DNA from: Candidatus Binataceae bacterium
GTDB taxonomy: Bacteria; Desulfobacterota; Binatia; Binatales; Binataceae
Assembly: GCA_035508495.1 (NCBI GenBank)
Contig: DATJMX010000007.1
Location: 1 to 59,053, forward strand
DNA: 59,053 nucleotides
Direction: 5' to 3'
How positions within the stretch are numbered: the first letter of the stretch is position 1; every line of letters begins with the position of its first letter. A program made the translations under genes and the position numbers. Of the stretch, positions 58,502 through 59,053 are shown in pieces. The notes under the pieces were generated by a model, which saw nothing but the letters and a program-made list of their open reading frames with translations, had not been told where the DNA came from and searched no databases.

Positions 58502-59035
58502 TTATTGGGAATGCTTAGCCCGACGTTCTTCTGCTGCCTCCATCATCTTCTTCGCCGAGTAAGCAGGATAGCGAACTATGAATACCTGCACATCTTTGAG
58601 CTTTGAAACGTCGCAGGTCGGGGCTTGATAAAGAAGAGCATAGCTAAGGACATCGCCGCTGGCATTCTGCCAGTCCTGGATTTTCTGATAAGTACATTCC
58701 TCTGGGGTTTCCTTGGGATCCGGGAAGTGCTGCCAGTTGTCGGTCACTGCCGAAGACACTTGCGGGTTCAGGAAATCGTAGCCCAGCTTGCTCCACCCTG
58801 CTTCTCGGAGCTGTTGACATAGCCAATCCTCTAGCTCTGAGGCTGGATACGAAATGCTCACGCGATAGTCAAGTTCGCTCTTAAGTCCCGCTGGTGCAGA
58901 GGATGTAGTTATGTCAGACGCTCCGTTGAAAATGAGTTTCTTCGCCCACCACGTTCCGGCCTTGCTCTCGGCTCGAACGATCGCGGTCCCGCACAAAGTC
59001 GCAACAACGAGCGCCACACATAGGCGAAATTTCAT
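58502..59035 (-). CDS. Exported hypothetical protein (177 aa)
   Basis: Not recognised. Signal peptide FRLCVALVVATLCGTAIVRAES with cleavage after VRA. Mature part contains three cysteines (LCQQL, EECTY, PTCDV), a predicted alpha/beta pattern beginning LDYRVSISYPASELEDWLCQQLREAGW, and a basic C-terminal helix (KKMMEAAEERRAKHSQ). Probably periplasmic. Codon use is less GC-rich than the centre of the window. Confidence 0.65.
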   Translation of the reverse strand: MKFRLCVALVVATLCGTAIVRAESKAGTWWAKKLIFNGASDITTSSAPAGLKSELDYRVSISYPASELEDWLCQQLREAGWSKLGYDFLNPQVSSAVTDNWQHFPDPKETPEECTYQKIQDWQNASGDVLSYALLYQAPTCDVSKLKDVQVFIVRYPAYSAKKMMEAAEERRAKHSQ

Positions 59036-59053
59036 ACTTTTAGCCTGTCGAAT

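Overview
This window reads as a chromosomal piece of a GC-rich Gram-negative bacterium, probably a soil or sediment organism from the old deltaproteobacterial area. Candidatus Binatota or a related Desulfobacterota-like lineage would fit the abundant CaiB/BaiF CoA-transferases, the acyl-CoA dehydrogenase, the DUF169 protein and the thrS-infC-rpmI-rplT-pheS-pheT-ihfA-merR order. The lineage is an inference, because there is no rRNA gene here. A Gram-negative envelope is supported by an Mla-type lipid transport operon and several lipoproteins. I saw no insertion sequence, prophage, CRISPR array or rRNA.

Layout. 0-13 kb: the last 24 codons of a B12-dependent ribonucleotide reductase; two tandem pairs of CaiB/BaiF CoA-transferases (1.0-3.4 and 10.1-12.6 kb); between them a PEGA lipoprotein, DUF169 protein, rpe, tRNA-Pro, plsY, glnB, an acyl-CoA dehydrogenase and a glutathione transferase. 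13-22 kb: mlaE-mlaF-mlaD plus an auxiliary lipoprotein, a phosphoesterase, glycyl-tRNA synthetase and pyruvate phosphate dikinase. 22-34 kb, all on the minus strand: an esterase; then a tightly overlapped run thiL, two CNNM/CorC-type membrane proteins, larB, a UbiB/ABC1 kinase and an AlkZ-like protein; then a four-gene overlapped unit luxE-like, luxC-like, class III aminotransferase and membrane histidine kinase.

34-50 kb: a serine-protease-fold PDZ protein that has lost two catalytic residues, an isocitrate-lyase-superfamily enzyme, a methyltransferase, a ferredoxin/reductase pair, lexA, an orphan histidine kinase, cstA with a small partner, tatA, and an NtrB/NtrC-type pair. The latter is divergent from a large glycosyltransferase preceded by a candidate sigma-54 promoter. 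50-57 kb: the translation/IHF operon on the minus strand, in which infC appears to start at ATT. 57-59 kb: tRNA-Val, a decayed second copy of it, and two small exported proteins of unknown function with lower-GC codon use.

How the genes fit together: the CoA-transferases and dehydrogenase suggest catabolism of CoA-activated acids; ppdK suggests pyruvate/PEP interconversion; glnB, CstA and the sigma-54 regulator point to nutrient control. The most promising candidate for an undescribed system is the LuxE/LuxC/aminotransferase/kinase unit, which has the parts for acid to aldehyde to amine conversion without any luciferase. Several intergenic regions hold long imperfect palindromes of the dispersed-repeat type.
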